A stretch of DNA of 64,000 bases from Rhodospirillales bacterium (GCA_021775005.1 JAJFIK010000078.1:1-64000); one strand, 5' to 3'; positions 1 through 8,841 are shown, counted from the first letter of the stretch. The notes: generated by a model not told the origin, from the sequence alone. Made by a program: numbers and translations.

Positions 1-847
1 TGGACGCTGCCACGCTCTTGAGCTCGCCAAGCGCGGGGCCAACGTGGTGGTCAATGATCTTGGCGGATCTGTCGATGGCACAGGTGGCTCCTCCGACGCC
101 GCCGACAAAGTGGTTGCGGAAATTAAAGCGGCCGGCGGCAAGGCCATTGCCAATGGTTCCTCGGTCACCGATGACGTAGGCGTCGCTAATCTCGTCAGCC
201 AAACCAATGATGCTTTTGGCGCTGCGCATATCCTCATTAATAATGCGGGTGTGTTGCGCGACAAGACCTTCCACAAAGTCACCATCGAAGACTTTGAGTT
301 TGTCGTTGATGTGCATCTGATGGGCGCGGTGAAAGTCACCCGCGCGTTTTGGAACCAGATGCGCGAACAGCAATATGGCCGGGTGGTGATGACGACCTCA
401 TCCTCGGGCCTATACGGCAACTTTGGCCAGACCAACTATGGTGCGGCGAAGCTGGGGCAAATCGGCCTTATGAATACGCTAAAACTTGAAGGCGAAAAGG
501 CCAATATCCGCGTCAATGCCGTGGCCCCTGTGGCCGCAACGCGCATGACCGAAGACATCCTGCCGCCAGAAGCCGCGGCGTTGCTTCAGCCTGAATTTGT
601 CACCCCTGGGGTTGTGTATCTGTGCTCAGAAGAGGCCCCCAACGGCGTTATCCTTGCCGCCGGTGCTGGCGTCTTTGCGGTGTCAAAGATTATCGAGACG
701 CGCGGCGCTTATGTGGGCCGCGATGAACGCCTCACGGTGGAAGCGGTACGCGATGCCTGGGACACCATTACCGATGACGCAGGTGCCAAGGCCTATTGGC
801 AAGGCGGCGAGCAGACCATGAAGTTCTTTGAGGTGGGCAAGGACTAA
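1..847 (+). CDS. SDR family oxidoreductase, (3R)-hydroxyacyl-CoA dehydrogenase-like (5' partial)
   Basis: The reading frame is open from base 2, so the gene starts upstream. What remains begins just after the glycine-rich nucleotide loop, with GRCHALELAKRG and then VVVNDLGG. That wording is typical of the dehydrogenase domain of type-2 peroxisomal multifunctional enzymes. NNAG, a serine-rich strand (TTSSSGLYG) and the catalytic YGAAK follow in normal SDR order. The likely reaction is NAD-dependent oxidation of a (3R)-3-hydroxyacyl-CoA in beta-oxidation. That fits the acyl-CoA dehydrogenases and enoyl-CoA hydratase nearby, but it is inferred from family resemblance. About 20 N-terminal residues are missing. 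The next gene converges on it with 3 bases between the stop codons. Confidence 0.85.
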   Translation, partial: GRCHALELAKRGANVVVNDLGGSVDGTGGSSDAADKVVAEIKAAGGKAIANGSSVTDDVGVANLVSQTNDAFGAAHILINNAGVLRDKTFHKVTIEDFEFVVDVHLMGAVKVTRAFWNQMREQQYGRVVMTTSSSGLYGNFGQTNYGAAKLGQIGLMNTLKLEGEKANIRVNAVAPVAATRMTEDILPPEAAALLQPEFVTPGVVYLCSEEAPNGVILAAGAGVFAVSKIIETRGAYVGRDERLTVEAVRDAWDTITDDAGAKAYWQGGEQTMKFFEVGKD

Positions 848-850
848 GTC

Positions 851-1276
851 TTACCCCCGACTTTGCGGCAGATCGTGACGGCGCCAGTTGTAAAAGAACG
901 TGGCGTACAAGAACGAGAGCCAGATAAAAATAAATACAACGTTCATCACGACATGCGCGTTTGACATCCAATTGATCCAGAACGATAGGCGGTCATTCGT
1001 CAGATAGACGTAAGTGGCACCTTCCGAGATGGCAATGTCAGCCCGCCCAAACGCGCTTTCCACAATTTGAACAATCCCCACTTGCCCCGCCCAGCTCCAG
1101 GCCAGGGCAATAGTCATGAACGCAAATCCCAAGATGCGGATCGTTCGAGGCGCGCGGCCAAGAAAGAAATAAAGCCCGGCCAAGTATCCAAAGATCAGCG
1201 TCAGCGAGGTCGCCGTCACGGCTCCCGCCGCTTCAAGTATTTGCGCATTGAGATTCAGAAATTCGACTTCGGTCAT
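851..1276 (-). CDS. Small integral membrane protein, unknown function
   Basis: This 141-residue protein has three to four hydrophobic segments, at about residues 20-38, 48-66 and 108-128, and a short basic tail. I recognise no motif that assigns a family. It is read divergently from the ABC permease gene, with about 75 bases between the two starts. It may therefore share a control region with that transporter, but nothing in the sequence ties their functions. The ATG start is the only one giving a full first membrane segment. Confidence 0.6.
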   Translation of the reverse strand: MTEVEFLNLNAQILEAAGAVTATSLTLIFGYLAGLYFFLGRAPRTIRILGFAFMTIALAWSWAGQVGIVQIVESAFGRADIAISEGATYVYLTNDRLSFWINWMSNAHVVMNVVFIFIWLSFLYATFFYNWRRHDLPQSRG

Positions 1277-1350
1277 CGCGTCCCCCGAGCAAGCTTTGCA
1301 TTCAGTCTGCCCCCCATGGTTGAATGTGGCAAGACGGGAGCCTTTACCTC

Positions 1351-2205
1351 ATGTTTCCAGACCTCGACCTGCCCTTGGCAGACGCCATTAATGACTTTGT
1401 TGATTGGCTTGTGCGCTCCTATGGCGATGAGTTTGAAGCCGCTGCCAACGCGGTTTTGTTTGTGCTCGTGCGTTTTGAAGCCTTGCTCCGCGACACCCCT
1501 TGGTGGCTCATATTGGCGCTCATCGGTGCCCTCGCCTTTCATGCCACAAGGCGAATCAGCGCCACTATCGGTGTTGTGGTCGCCATGCTGCTTATTGGCG
1601 TTCTGGGGCTTTGGGATCTAGCCATGCAAACCTTGGCACTGATGCTCATGGCAACGATGGTCGCCATACTGATCGGACTGCCTGTCGGCATTGCCATGGC
1701 CTTAAGCGGCATCACGCGCGCGCTAATGCGGCCCATCCTTGATGCCATGCAGACCATGCCGGCATTTGTTTATCTCATCCCGGCGATTCTTTTGTTTGGC
1801 CTCGGCAAAGTGCCTGCGCTTTTTGCTACGGTTATCTACGCCGTGCCGCCGCTCATTCGCTTGACTGATCTTGGTATTCGCGAAGTGGACAAAGAGGTCG
1901 TGGAAGCCGCCACAGCTTTTGGCGCCACACGAAGACAAACACTCGGCACGGTGCAGCTGCCGTTGGCGTTGCCCAGCATTATGGCGGGCATCAACCAAAC
2001 CACCATGCTGGCGCTTTCCATGACCGTGCTGGCGTCCATGATCGGCGCGCGCGGCCTTGGGCAAGAGGTCTTGCTTGGCATTCAGCGCCTTGATGTGGGG
2101 CGCGGGCTTGTGGCGGGCATCGGCATCGTCGCGCTGGCCATTGTGCTTGACCGCATTACCCAAGGTTATGGCGCCAAAACTGACAGGCGGAGTGCCGCGT
2201 CATGA
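1351..2205 (+). CDS. ABC transporter permease, glycine betaine/proline type (ProW/OpuAB-like)
   Basis: This inner-membrane permease (284 residues) has the binding-protein-dependent transport fold with multiple membrane spans. The EAA-type cytoplasmic loop is visible around EAATAFGATRRQTLG, followed by LPLALPSIMAG. That pattern, with LDAMQTMPAFVYLIP before it, is characteristic of ProW/OpuAB permeases for quaternary amines and betaines. I chose ATG 1351 over the upstream in-frame ATG at 1324 because a GGAG lies about 10 bases before it and the extra residues look unstructured. The stop overlaps the ATPase start by 4 bases (ATGA), so the two are translationally coupled. No substrate-binding protein gene is visible nearby. 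Confidence 0.9.
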   Translation: MFPDLDLPLADAINDFVDWLVRSYGDEFEAAANAVLFVLVRFEALLRDTPWWLILALIGALAFHATRRISATIGVVVAMLLIGVLGLWDLAMQTLALMLMATMVAILIGLPVGIAMALSGITRALMRPILDAMQTMPAFVYLIPAILLFGLGKVPALFATVIYAVPPLIRLTDLGIREVDKEVVEAATAFGATRRQTLGTVQLPLALPSIMAGINQTTMLALSMTVLASMIGARGLGQEVLLGIQRLDVGRGLVAGIGIVALAIVLDRITQGYGAKTDRRSAAS

Positions 2206-3035
2206 TCAAGCTCGACAATGTCACCAAAATTTTTGGCGCGGAGACCGAAGACGCGCGGGCGCTGCTGGCAGACGGTGCCTCAAAAGATGAAATTCGCGAA
2301 AAGACCGGCATGATTGTGGGCTTGCGCAAAGTCGCGCTTGAGATTGCGAAAGGCGAGCTGTTCATGGTGATGGGGTTGTCAGGGTCCGGCAAATCCACGC
2401 TAGTGCGCTTGCTCAATCGGCTTATCGAGCCAACCCTTGGCAGCGTCAGCATTGACGGGGAGAACCTTGCCGGGCTTGACTCCGCCGCCTTGCGCCTTTT
2501 TCGTCAAAACCGCATGAGCATGGTGTTTCAAAGTTTTGCGCTTCTGCCCCATCGCTCCGTTGCCGCCAATGTGGCCTATGGCCTTGAGCTTAAGGGCATC
2601 CCCAAAGAGGAACGCCTAGCAAGCGCAGAGAGATGGATTGCCCGCGTCGGATTGGAGGGCTTTGAAACCGTTCGCCCCGATCAACTCTCCGGCGGCATGC
2701 GCCAGCGGGTGGGCCTTGCCCGCGCGCTCGCCACCGAAACGGACATCTTGCTTATGGACGAGCCTTTTTCGGCCCTTGATCCCCTTATCCGCCGGGAAAT
2801 GCAGGAATTGCTTTTTGAACTACAACAGGACCTGCGAAAGACCATCGTCTTTATTACTCATGACTTGGGTGAAGCCTTAGCCTTGGGAGACCGGATCGCG
2901 GTGCTGAAAGACGGCGCGGTGGCGCAAGTTGGTGCGCCGGACGACATCACTGAGCGGCCCGCCACGGACTATGTACGCAAATTCGTTGATGCTGTGAACG
3001 CGCCGCGCTTGCACGCCGCGTCCAAGACTGCATAA
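2202..3035 (+). CDS. ABC transporter ATPase, glycine betaine/proline type (ProV/OpuAA-like)
   Basis: This cytoplasmic ATPase (277 residues) powers the permease encoded just upstream. It contains the Walker A motif GLSGSGKST near residue 58, the Q-loop VFQSFALLPHRSV, the signature LSGGMRQRVGLARAL, Walker B LLMDEPFSALDPL and the H-loop FITHD. The N-terminal insert after KIFGAE (ALLADGASKDEIREKTG) is the extra segment seen in ProV/OpuAA. ProV is usually about 400 residues with C-terminal CBS domains that sense ionic strength. This protein ends shortly after the nucleotide-binding domain, so such osmotic gating is probably absent. Confidence 0.92.
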   Translation: MIKLDNVTKIFGAETEDARALLADGASKDEIREKTGMIVGLRKVALEIAKGELFMVMGLSGSGKSTLVRLLNRLIEPTLGSVSIDGENLAGLDSAALRLFRQNRMSMVFQSFALLPHRSVAANVAYGLELKGIPKEERLASAERWIARVGLEGFETVRPDQLSGGMRQRVGLARALATETDILLMDEPFSALDPLIRREMQELLFELQQDLRKTIVFITHDLGEALALGDRIAVLKDGAVAQVGAPDDITERPATDYVRKFVDAVNAPRLHAASKTA

Positions 3036-3044
3036 CCTTAGCTC

Positions 3045-3890
3045 ATGGCCAAATTCGTCTTTGTCCTCGCGCCGCCCTATTCAGGCTCAACCGTTCTAAC
3101 GCGGCTGCTTGAGACCTCAGCGAATGTTTCAAACCTGCCCACCGAGGGACAATTTGTGCCGGCGGTGCGCGACGTCATGCGCTTTGAGCCATGGACGGCG
3201 GATCAATCTTTGCCATGGGACGCCATTCGCGAAGTTTGGGAAGGCCATTGGGACGAGGCAAAACCCCTCTGGCTTGAGAAAAGCCCCCCCAACATCATTC
3301 GATCAGAAGAAATTTCAGAGCACTTTGATCCAGCCTATTTCATCGCCATGGTGCGCGAACCCTATGCCCATATCGAAGGGCTGGCGCGGCGCAGCAATGT
3401 ACCGCCCATGGATCTATCAAAAAGCGCCTCGCGTACCGATTGCATTGCCCACGCGGTCGCGTGCTGGATCATGTTCGCAAGCCATCAGCGCGACACGATC
3501 CGCAACCGAAAACATGTGACCTGGTTTACTTATGAAACTCTGACCACCGAGCCCTTGCTGGTGGCCAGCCAACTCAAAACATTTTTGCCAGAGCTAGGCT
3601 CCTTGGATACTGAGGCTACCTTTGGTGTTCATGCGGTTTCGGGAACTACCGCGCGGTCGCTGACGGATTTGAATGAGCCCAAGCGAAGACTTCTAACCAC
3701 GAGCGACTTTGAGTTGATCTCCGCTCTGTTGGCACCGGAAATGGAGCTGCTCGCCTTTTTTGGCTATGACTTGCGCGCGCCTGCGCCGGACCAAGACCGT
3801 GTTGCAAAAAAAGAAGCGACGCGGAATACCTTCTCCCGTGCCGCCAATAATCTTCGCAAACTCTTCAAAGGCTCCGGCAAACGTCGCTAA
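3045..3890 (+). CDS. Sulfotransferase family protein
   Basis: The 281-residue protein opens with PPYSGSTVLTRLLETSANV, a PAPS-binding phosphosulfate loop (5'-PSB). A later VREPYAHIEGLARRSN matches the 3'-phosphate binding R...S region. The family transfers sulfate from PAPS to hydroxyl or amino acceptors. The acceptor here cannot be told from sequence. The gene follows the ABC ATPase by 9 bases and is probably cotranscribed with it, which is an unusual pairing. The last 4 bases overlap the end of the converging acyl-CoA dehydrogenase gene. Confidence 0.8.
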   Translation: MAKFVFVLAPPYSGSTVLTRLLETSANVSNLPTEGQFVPAVRDVMRFEPWTADQSLPWDAIREVWEGHWDEAKPLWLEKSPPNIIRSEEISEHFDPAYFIAMVREPYAHIEGLARRSNVPPMDLSKSASRTDCIAHAVACWIMFASHQRDTIRNRKHVTWFTYETLTTEPLLVASQLKTFLPELGSLDTEATFGVHAVSGTTARSLTDLNEPKRRLLTTSDFELISALLAPEMELLAFFGYDLRAPAPDQDRVAKKEATRNTFSRAANNLRKLFKGSGKRR

Positions 3891-5101
3891 AGCCCCAACA
3901 CCAGTTTGGCGATGATGTTGCGCTGAATCTCGTTTGAGCCCGCATAGATCGAGGTCTTGCGATAGTTAAAATAGGCCGGTGCCGCCGGGCCAGCGTAGTC
4001 AGACCCGGGACGCGGCTCGTTTGATATGGCAAAGGTATCGGCAATGAAGGGATGCCCATAAACGCCCACAGCTTCCAGGACCAGCTCGCTCACCCGTTGC
4101 TGCATTTCCGAGCCGCGACACTTGAGGATAGAGCTTTCGGGGCCCGGTGCCTGCCCGGCTGAGAGCGCAGCGAAAATCCGCAACTCAGTAAACTCCATGG
4201 CTGTCGCTTCAATCTCAAGCTGATTGATCTTGTCGCGAAAGCCAGCGTCTTCGATCAACTGCCCACCACAGCCATCGCTTTCCGCCGCAGCGATGCGGCG
4301 AATTTTTTTGATCGCCCGCTTGATCGACGGCGCATATGTATTGCCGCGTTCAAATTCGAGCAAATACTTGGCGTAGGTCCAGCCTTTGTCTTGCTCGCCG
4401 ATGCGGTTTTCCTTCGGCACTTTCACATCATCAAAGAAGACCTGATTGATCTCTTGCTCGTTCTCAATTGGCCCGTCCAGGGTGACGATGGGTTTAACGC
4501 TGATGCCGGGGGAGTGCATGTCCACCAACACAAACGAAATGCCGTTTTGGCGTTTCGCAACCGTGGCATCAGTGCGCACGAGACAGAAAATCCAATCCGC
4601 CCATTGCGCATGGGTCGTCCAAATTTTCGTGCCGTTGAGGAGGTAATGATCGCCCTTATCTTCGGCTTTCATTTGCAGGGAGGCGAGGTCCGATCCCGCA
4701 CCGGGTTCTGAATACCCTTGGCACCACCAGACATCCCCATTGTAGATCGGCGGGAGAAATTTCTTCTTCTGCTCATCGGTGCCAAATGCCAAAATGACCG
4801 GCCCCACCATACGCACACCCATGGGGCTGACGATGGGCGTGCCCAGACGCGCGTTTTCAACATCAAAAATGTATTTCTGTGTGGCCGTCCAACCGGGACC
4901 GCCCCATTCTTCCGGCCAATGCGGGGCGACCCAGCCCTTTTTGGCCAAGGCCTTGTGCCACTTCACTTGACCCTCTTTGTCCACATAACCGTTTTTGGAT
5001 TGCGAGAGCTTGCGCCGCAGTTCATCGTCAAGCACCTCGTCCAAATAGGCGCGCACTTCCTGCTGAAAGGCGAGGTCTGCTTGTTCAAACGCGAGATCCA
5101 T
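3887..5101 (-). CDS. Acyl-CoA dehydrogenase (FadE-type, alpha-like)
   Basis: This 404-residue FAD enzyme should catalyse alpha,beta-desaturation of an acyl-CoA. It has the standard layout: an N-terminal helical domain, a beta domain around CQGYSEPGAGSDLASLQ and WTTHAQWADW, and a C-terminal helical domain ending RKTSIYAGSNEIQRNIIAK. The usual catalytic Glu of the IYEGT motif is Ala here (IYAGS). A helix-G candidate base is present in LLEFERG, as in isovaleryl-CoA and sterol-type enzymes. It closely resembles the protein at 7518-8714. It is the last gene of a leftward cluster with ABM, enoyl-CoA hydratase and two further acyl-CoA dehydrogenases. Confidence 0.93.
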   Translation of the reverse strand: MDLAFEQADLAFQQEVRAYLDEVLDDELRRKLSQSKNGYVDKEGQVKWHKALAKKGWVAPHWPEEWGGPGWTATQKYIFDVENARLGTPIVSPMGVRMVGPVILAFGTDEQKKKFLPPIYNGDVWWCQGYSEPGAGSDLASLQMKAEDKGDHYLLNGTKIWTTHAQWADWIFCLVRTDATVAKRQNGISFVLVDMHSPGISVKPIVTLDGPIENEQEINQVFFDDVKVPKENRIGEQDKGWTYAKYLLEFERGNTYAPSIKRAIKKIRRIAAAESDGCGGQLIEDAGFRDKINQLEIEATAMEFTELRIFAALSAGQAPGPESSILKCRGSEMQQRVSELVLEAVGVYGHPFIADTFAISNEPRPGSDYAGPAAPAYFNYRKTSIYAGSNEIQRNIIAKLVLGL

Positions 5102-5119
5102 AGGGTTGTTCTCCGCAGG

Positions 5120-5410
5120 TTATTTCAAGATGTCGAGAGAATGGATACCGGAATTGGGGCCGAGCATTGGTTGCAAGCGCTCAAAGGCTGACTGCACATG
5201 CGCGGATGCGCCGTGAGATTCAAATGCCGCTGCGCTTTCATATTCTTCCATCAGCACAAAGGTATCGCCAGCCTTGCGATGGCGGAACAATTTGAAGTTC
5301 GTCGCCCCCGGCTCATTTTTGCGGGTTTCATCCACAAGCGTATTGAGGATCTGCTCCACCTCCGCCTCAGACCCCGGAACAGCCTGAAGAAATGCTACAA
5401 CTCCGTACAT
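5120..5410 (-). CDS. Antibiotic biosynthesis monooxygenase (ABM) domain protein
   Basis: This 96-residue ferredoxin-like fold protein resembles small ABM/YgiN monooxygenases. It starts MYGVVAFLQAVPGSEAEVEQ, continues GATNFKLFRHRKAGDTFVLMEEY and then has SAAAFESHGAS, where the His matches the family's ExHxxS-type segment. Family members oxidise quinones or polyketides without a cofactor, or act as structural or stress proteins. The substrate here is unknown. It sits 9 bases after the hydratase gene and 18 bases before the acyl-CoA dehydrogenase gene, in the same transcription direction. Confidence 0.8.
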   Translation of the reverse strand: MYGVVAFLQAVPGSEAEVEQILNTLVDETRKNEPGATNFKLFRHRKAGDTFVLMEEYESAAAFESHGASAHVQSAFERLQPMLGPNSGIHSLDILK

Positions 5411-5419
5411 GATAGCTCC

Positions 5420-6220
5420 CTATCGCCCTTTGAATGCGGGGCTACGTTTTTCCAGGAACGCATCCAGCGCTTCCTGATGATCTTCGGTGTGATGGGCAAG
5501 CGCCTGCATGGCGGCGCTAAGCTCCATGATAGCCTCGAAACTCGCCGATTGCCCTTCGCGGAGCAGTTTCTTGGTCATGCGCAAAACATCCGGCGGTTGC
5601 TTGCAGATGTCTGCGGCAAGGGCGTTCACTTCATTCATTAACGTAGCGGCTGGCACAACGCGGCTCACAAGACCCCAATCAAGCGCGGTTGCCGCGTCGA
5701 TCGTAGCCCCGCTGAACAAAAGCTCAGAGGCGCGCGCATGGCCGATAATGCGCGGCAACAGCCACGCTCCGCCGTCGCCCGGCACCAGGCCAACCTTCAA
5801 AAATGTTGCGCCAAAAATCGCCTTGTCCGACGCAATGCGCATATCTCCCAAGCACGCCACGTCATTGCCAAGGCCAATGGCGGGGCCATTGACGGCAGAA
5901 ATAAGCGGCACCTCCAGATGCCAGAGCGACTTCACAACCTTATGGATATTGGTGCGATAACCGTCGCGGATCTGCGTGCCCGGACCGGCAAAGGCGCCGG
6001 AACCTTCCTTCATGGCTTTGAGATTGCCGCCCGCTGAGAAGGCTTTGCCGGCCCCGGTGAGGATGGCGCAGCGCACATCGCGATCGGCGTTGATAGCGGA
6101 ACAGGCCTCGGCAAAGCCATCGCCATCGCCAGGTTCGCCCAGCGGGTTGCGCGTATCGGGGCGATTGATTGTCAGGGTGACAACCGGACCCTTTTTCTCG
6201 AAAAGCAGCAAATCACTCAT
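5420..6220 (-). CDS. Enoyl-CoA hydratase/isomerase family protein
   Basis: This 266-residue crotonase-fold protein should hydrate or isomerise an enoyl-CoA in beta-oxidation. It has the oxyanion-hole strand AFSAGGNLKAM and the second loop NGPAIGLGNDVACLGDMRIAS, followed by KVGLVPGDGGAWLLPRIIG. The last is the usual position of a catalytic acid (GLxPxxG), with Asp-Gly where many hydratases carry Glu or other residues. I use ATG 6220 because an AGAGG lies 6 bases before it; an in-frame TTG one codon upstream is less likely. It is separated from the upstream acyl-CoA dehydrogenase by a hairpin terminator and so may have its own promoter. Confidence 0.9.
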   Translation of the reverse strand: MSDLLLFEKKGPVVTLTINRPDTRNPLGEPGDGDGFAEACSAINADRDVRCAILTGAGKAFSAGGNLKAMKEGSGAFAGPGTQIRDGYRTNIHKVVKSLWHLEVPLISAVNGPAIGLGNDVACLGDMRIASDKAIFGATFLKVGLVPGDGGAWLLPRIIGHARASELLFSGATIDAATALDWGLVSRVVPAATLMNEVNALAADICKQPPDVLRMTKKLLREGQSASFEAIMELSAAMQALAHHTEDHQEALDAFLEKRSPAFKGR

Positions 6221-6270
6221 CAAAAGCCTCTTCGTTCATTCGACCTCAGACTAGGGCTTTACATCGCCTC

Positions 6271-6308
6271 GTCAAAACAACAATGGCCGCCCAGGGAAGA
6301 GCGGCCAT
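6271..6308 (-). terminator. Rho-independent terminator after the acyl-CoA dehydrogenase pair
   Basis: An 8-bp perfect stem (6283-6290 paired with 6301-6308, ATGGCCGC/GCGGCCAT) is followed on the minus strand by TTGTTGTTTT. It lies 25-62 bases beyond the stop of the gene at 6333-7466 and before the hydratase start. It should end or reduce transcription between the two parts of the leftward cluster. Confidence 0.7.
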
Positions 6309-6332
6309 ATTGCAATTCTAGTCGGCAACGCC

Positions 6333-7466
6333 CTACTCGCTCAGCGCCGCATAGCGCCGCATGTGATGATCTACGTTGCCAAACTGCGTGTCGATCATTG
6401 TGATGCGCTTGAAGTAATGGCCCACGTCCATTTCTTCCGTGATTCCCATACCGCCGTGAATCTGCACCGCATTCTGGCCGATGAATTTCCCGGCGCGACC
6501 GATTTGCACTTTGGCCGCACTTGCTGCCTTTTTGCGCTCAGTGGCATCTTCGCCGAGTTTCAAATTGACCATGTAAGTCATGGAAACTGACTGCTCATAG
6601 TTCAGATACATATCCACCATACGGTGCTGCAACACCTGGAACGATCCGATGGCAACGCCGAACTGTTTGCGCTCCCGCGAATAGGCAATGGTCTTATCCA
6701 CAAGCTGTTTCATGACGCCGCATGCTTCGGCGCAAAGGGCGGCGATGCCTTCATCCATAACGCGCTCGACCAATTCCAAGCCATTGTCCACATCGCCGAT
6801 AATGGCATCTGCGCTAACTTTTACATTGTCGAGCATGACTTCCGAGGCGCGATAGCCATCCACAGTGGGGTAGTCGCGGGTGGAAAGGCCGTCGGTATTT
6901 TTGTCCACCAAGAAAACCGTCACGCCCTGCTCGTCCCGCTGCCCACCAGAGGTGCGCGCGGTGATGATAAACTTGTCAGCCCATGGACCGCCCAGCGCCA
7001 CGGCCTTGTGACCATTGAGAACATAGCCTTCGCCGTCTTTTTTTGCGGTGGTTTCCAGATCCGCCAAATTGAACCGCCCGCGTGGTTCGGCATAGGCTGG
7101 CGCGATAACGCATTCGCCGCCGATCACAGCGGGAATCACCTCGGCCTTATGCGCCGCCGTGCCGCCATGGCGCAGGAACCCGCCGCCCAAGACGACGGTT
7201 GGCAGGAACGGTTCAACAACAAGCCCCTTACCGAGCTCCTCCATCATCACCATGATGTCGATGGCAGACCCGCCAAGGCCGCCATGATCTTCATCAAAAG
7301 GCGCGGCAAGAATGCCAAGCTCAGCAAATTGCTGCCAATAGTCCTTGCGCCAGCCATCATCAGACTTGATAATTTTCGCCCGTGTTTCAAAATCGTATTT
7401 GTCTTGCACAAACCGCTCAACGGTATTGCGCAACAGGGTTTGTTCTTCGGTGAACGAGAAGTCCAT
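6333..7466 (-). CDS. Acyl-CoA dehydrogenase, probable beta (non-catalytic) subunit
   Basis: This 377-residue acyl-CoA dehydrogenase-fold protein has FTEEQTLLRNTVERFV at the N-terminus, a beta domain with LNGHKAVALGGPWADKF, and the C-terminal helix QNAVQIHGGMGITEEM. The C-terminal IYEGT segment is replaced by MIDTQFGNVDHH. Aligned by its conserved RKQFG.IGSFQ block, the helix-G base position appears to be Gly. It therefore seems to lack both possible catalytic glutamates. Start 7466 has AGAGG 6 bases before it; the upstream ATG at 7481 lies inside that site. It is the immediate downstream neighbour of the longer dehydrogenase, which suggests a heteromeric enzyme. Confidence 0.9.
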   Translation of the reverse strand: MDFSFTEEQTLLRNTVERFVQDKYDFETRAKIIKSDDGWRKDYWQQFAELGILAAPFDEDHGGLGGSAIDIMVMMEELGKGLVVEPFLPTVVLGGGFLRHGGTAAHKAEVIPAVIGGECVIAPAYAEPRGRFNLADLETTAKKDGEGYVLNGHKAVALGGPWADKFIITARTSGGQRDEQGVTVFLVDKNTDGLSTRDYPTVDGYRASEVMLDNVKVSADAIIGDVDNGLELVERVMDEGIAALCAEACGVMKQLVDKTIAYSRERKQFGVAIGSFQVLQHRMVDMYLNYEQSVSMTYMVNLKLGEDATERKKAASAAKVQIGRAGKFIGQNAVQIHGGMGITEEMDVGHYFKRITMIDTQFGNVDHHMRRYAALSE

Positions 7467-7517
7467 AAGTGGCCTCTTCAATCAGAAATTATTATTGGCC
7501 AATGCCGATCTTGAGCC

Positions 7518-8714
7518 CTAAAGACCCAAGATCATCTTGGCAATGATGTTGCGTTGAATTTCGTTCGACCCACCGTAAATGGTGGTCTTACGCGTATTGT
7601 AGTAACTCGGCGCAGAACCAATGGCATAGTCCGGCCCGATAGGAGATTCGTTCCAACCATCAAGCTGCTCATCACCCAGAAATGGGAAGCCATAGTGACC
7701 CACCGCTTCAAGGGTAAGCTCCGTCAGGCGCTGCTGAATTTCTGAACCTTTGATCTTCAAGACCGAGCTTTCCGGTCCCGGGCCCTTGCCTGCACTTTCT
7801 GCCGCCAGCGTGCGCAGCTCAGTGAATTCAAGCGCCGTCAAATCAATCTCAAGTTCGGTGACTTTACTCATGAAGCCCTTGTCTTCAGAAAGCGGCACAC
7901 CATCAAGCAATTCTTGACCCGCTACTTCCTTCAAACGCTCAATGCCCTTCTTTGAGCGCGCCACACCGGCAATGCCGGTGCGTTCATGGCTGAGCAACAC
8001 CTTGGCATAGGTCCAACCCATGTTTTCTTCACCAATGCGGTTTTCAACCGGCACTTTCACGTCGGTGAAGAAGACATCGTTTACTTCATGGCCGCCATCG
8101 ATGGTGATGATGGGCTTCACTTCAATGCCCGGCGTTTTCATATCAACAAGAATGAACGAGATTCCCATTTGCCGCTTCGGCGCATTGGGATCGGTGCGCA
8201 CAAGACAGAAGATCCAGTCCGCATGTTGCGCCAATGTGGTCCAGGTCTTTTGACCATTGACGATGTAGTGCTTGCCGTCTTCGGTCAGCTCTGCCTTGGT
8301 GCGCACGCTGGCGAGATCTGATCCCGCGCCAGGCTCGGAATAGCCCTGACACCACCAGTCTTCGCCAGAAAGAATGCGCGGCAAGAACTTTGCCTTTTGC
8401 TCTTCGCTGCCAAAGCTATAGATCACCGGCGCAACCATTGTGACGCCGAACGGTAAAATGATCGGCACTTCATAAGCGGCATTTTCTTCCTGCCAAATGT
8501 AGCGCTGTGTGGTGGTCCATCCGGTGCCGCCATATTCTTTCGGCCAAGCTGGTGCGACCCACCCTTGCTTGAACACCATGCGATGCCATTCAAGCTGGCC
8601 TTCTTTGCTTAGCTCGCGGCGGGAAACCCCGCGCAAATGCGGCGGTACGCTTTCAAGAAACGCCCGCACCTCTGCGCGAAACGCTTCGTCTTCGGGAGTG
8701 AAATTCAGATCCAT
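7518..8714 (-). CDS. Acyl-CoA dehydrogenase, probable alpha (catalytic) subunit
   Basis: This 398-residue flavoprotein has CQGYSEPGAGSDLASVRTK (flavin/substrate region), TWTTLAQHADWIF and a C-terminus RKTTIYGGSNEIQRNIIAK. The IYEGT glutamate is Gly, but the helix-G region LLSHERTGIAG offers the alternative base. ATG 8714 is chosen because GGAG precedes it by 6 bases; the 15 residues upstream have no family resemblance. It closely resembles the protein at 3887-5101. Together with the gene 51 bases downstream it probably forms a two-subunit acyl-CoA dehydrogenase. The substrate is unknown, but such pairs usually act on bulky side-chain CoA esters. Confidence 0.93.
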   Translation of the reverse strand: MDLNFTPEDEAFRAEVRAFLESVPPHLRGVSRRELSKEGQLEWHRMVFKQGWVAPAWPKEYGGTGWTTTQRYIWQEENAAYEVPIILPFGVTMVAPVIYSFGSEEQKAKFLPRILSGEDWWCQGYSEPGAGSDLASVRTKAELTEDGKHYIVNGQKTWTTLAQHADWIFCLVRTDPNAPKRQMGISFILVDMKTPGIEVKPIITIDGGHEVNDVFFTDVKVPVENRIGEENMGWTYAKVLLSHERTGIAGVARSKKGIERLKEVAGQELLDGVPLSEDKGFMSKVTELEIDLTALEFTELRTLAAESAGKGPGPESSVLKIKGSEIQQRLTELTLEAVGHYGFPFLGDEQLDGWNESPIGPDYAIGSAPSYYNTRKTTIYGGSNEIQRNIIAKMILGL

Positions 8715-8841
8715 GAGGCTCTCCAATTTCCGACAAGTTGTCAGGTTGCGCAGGATCATAGCGCCGCGCGCGAAGGATTCAAGAAATTGAACCCCGAATG
8801 AGAGCCTTTGTCACGGGTGTTTAGTGTGCCGCAGCGTCAGC

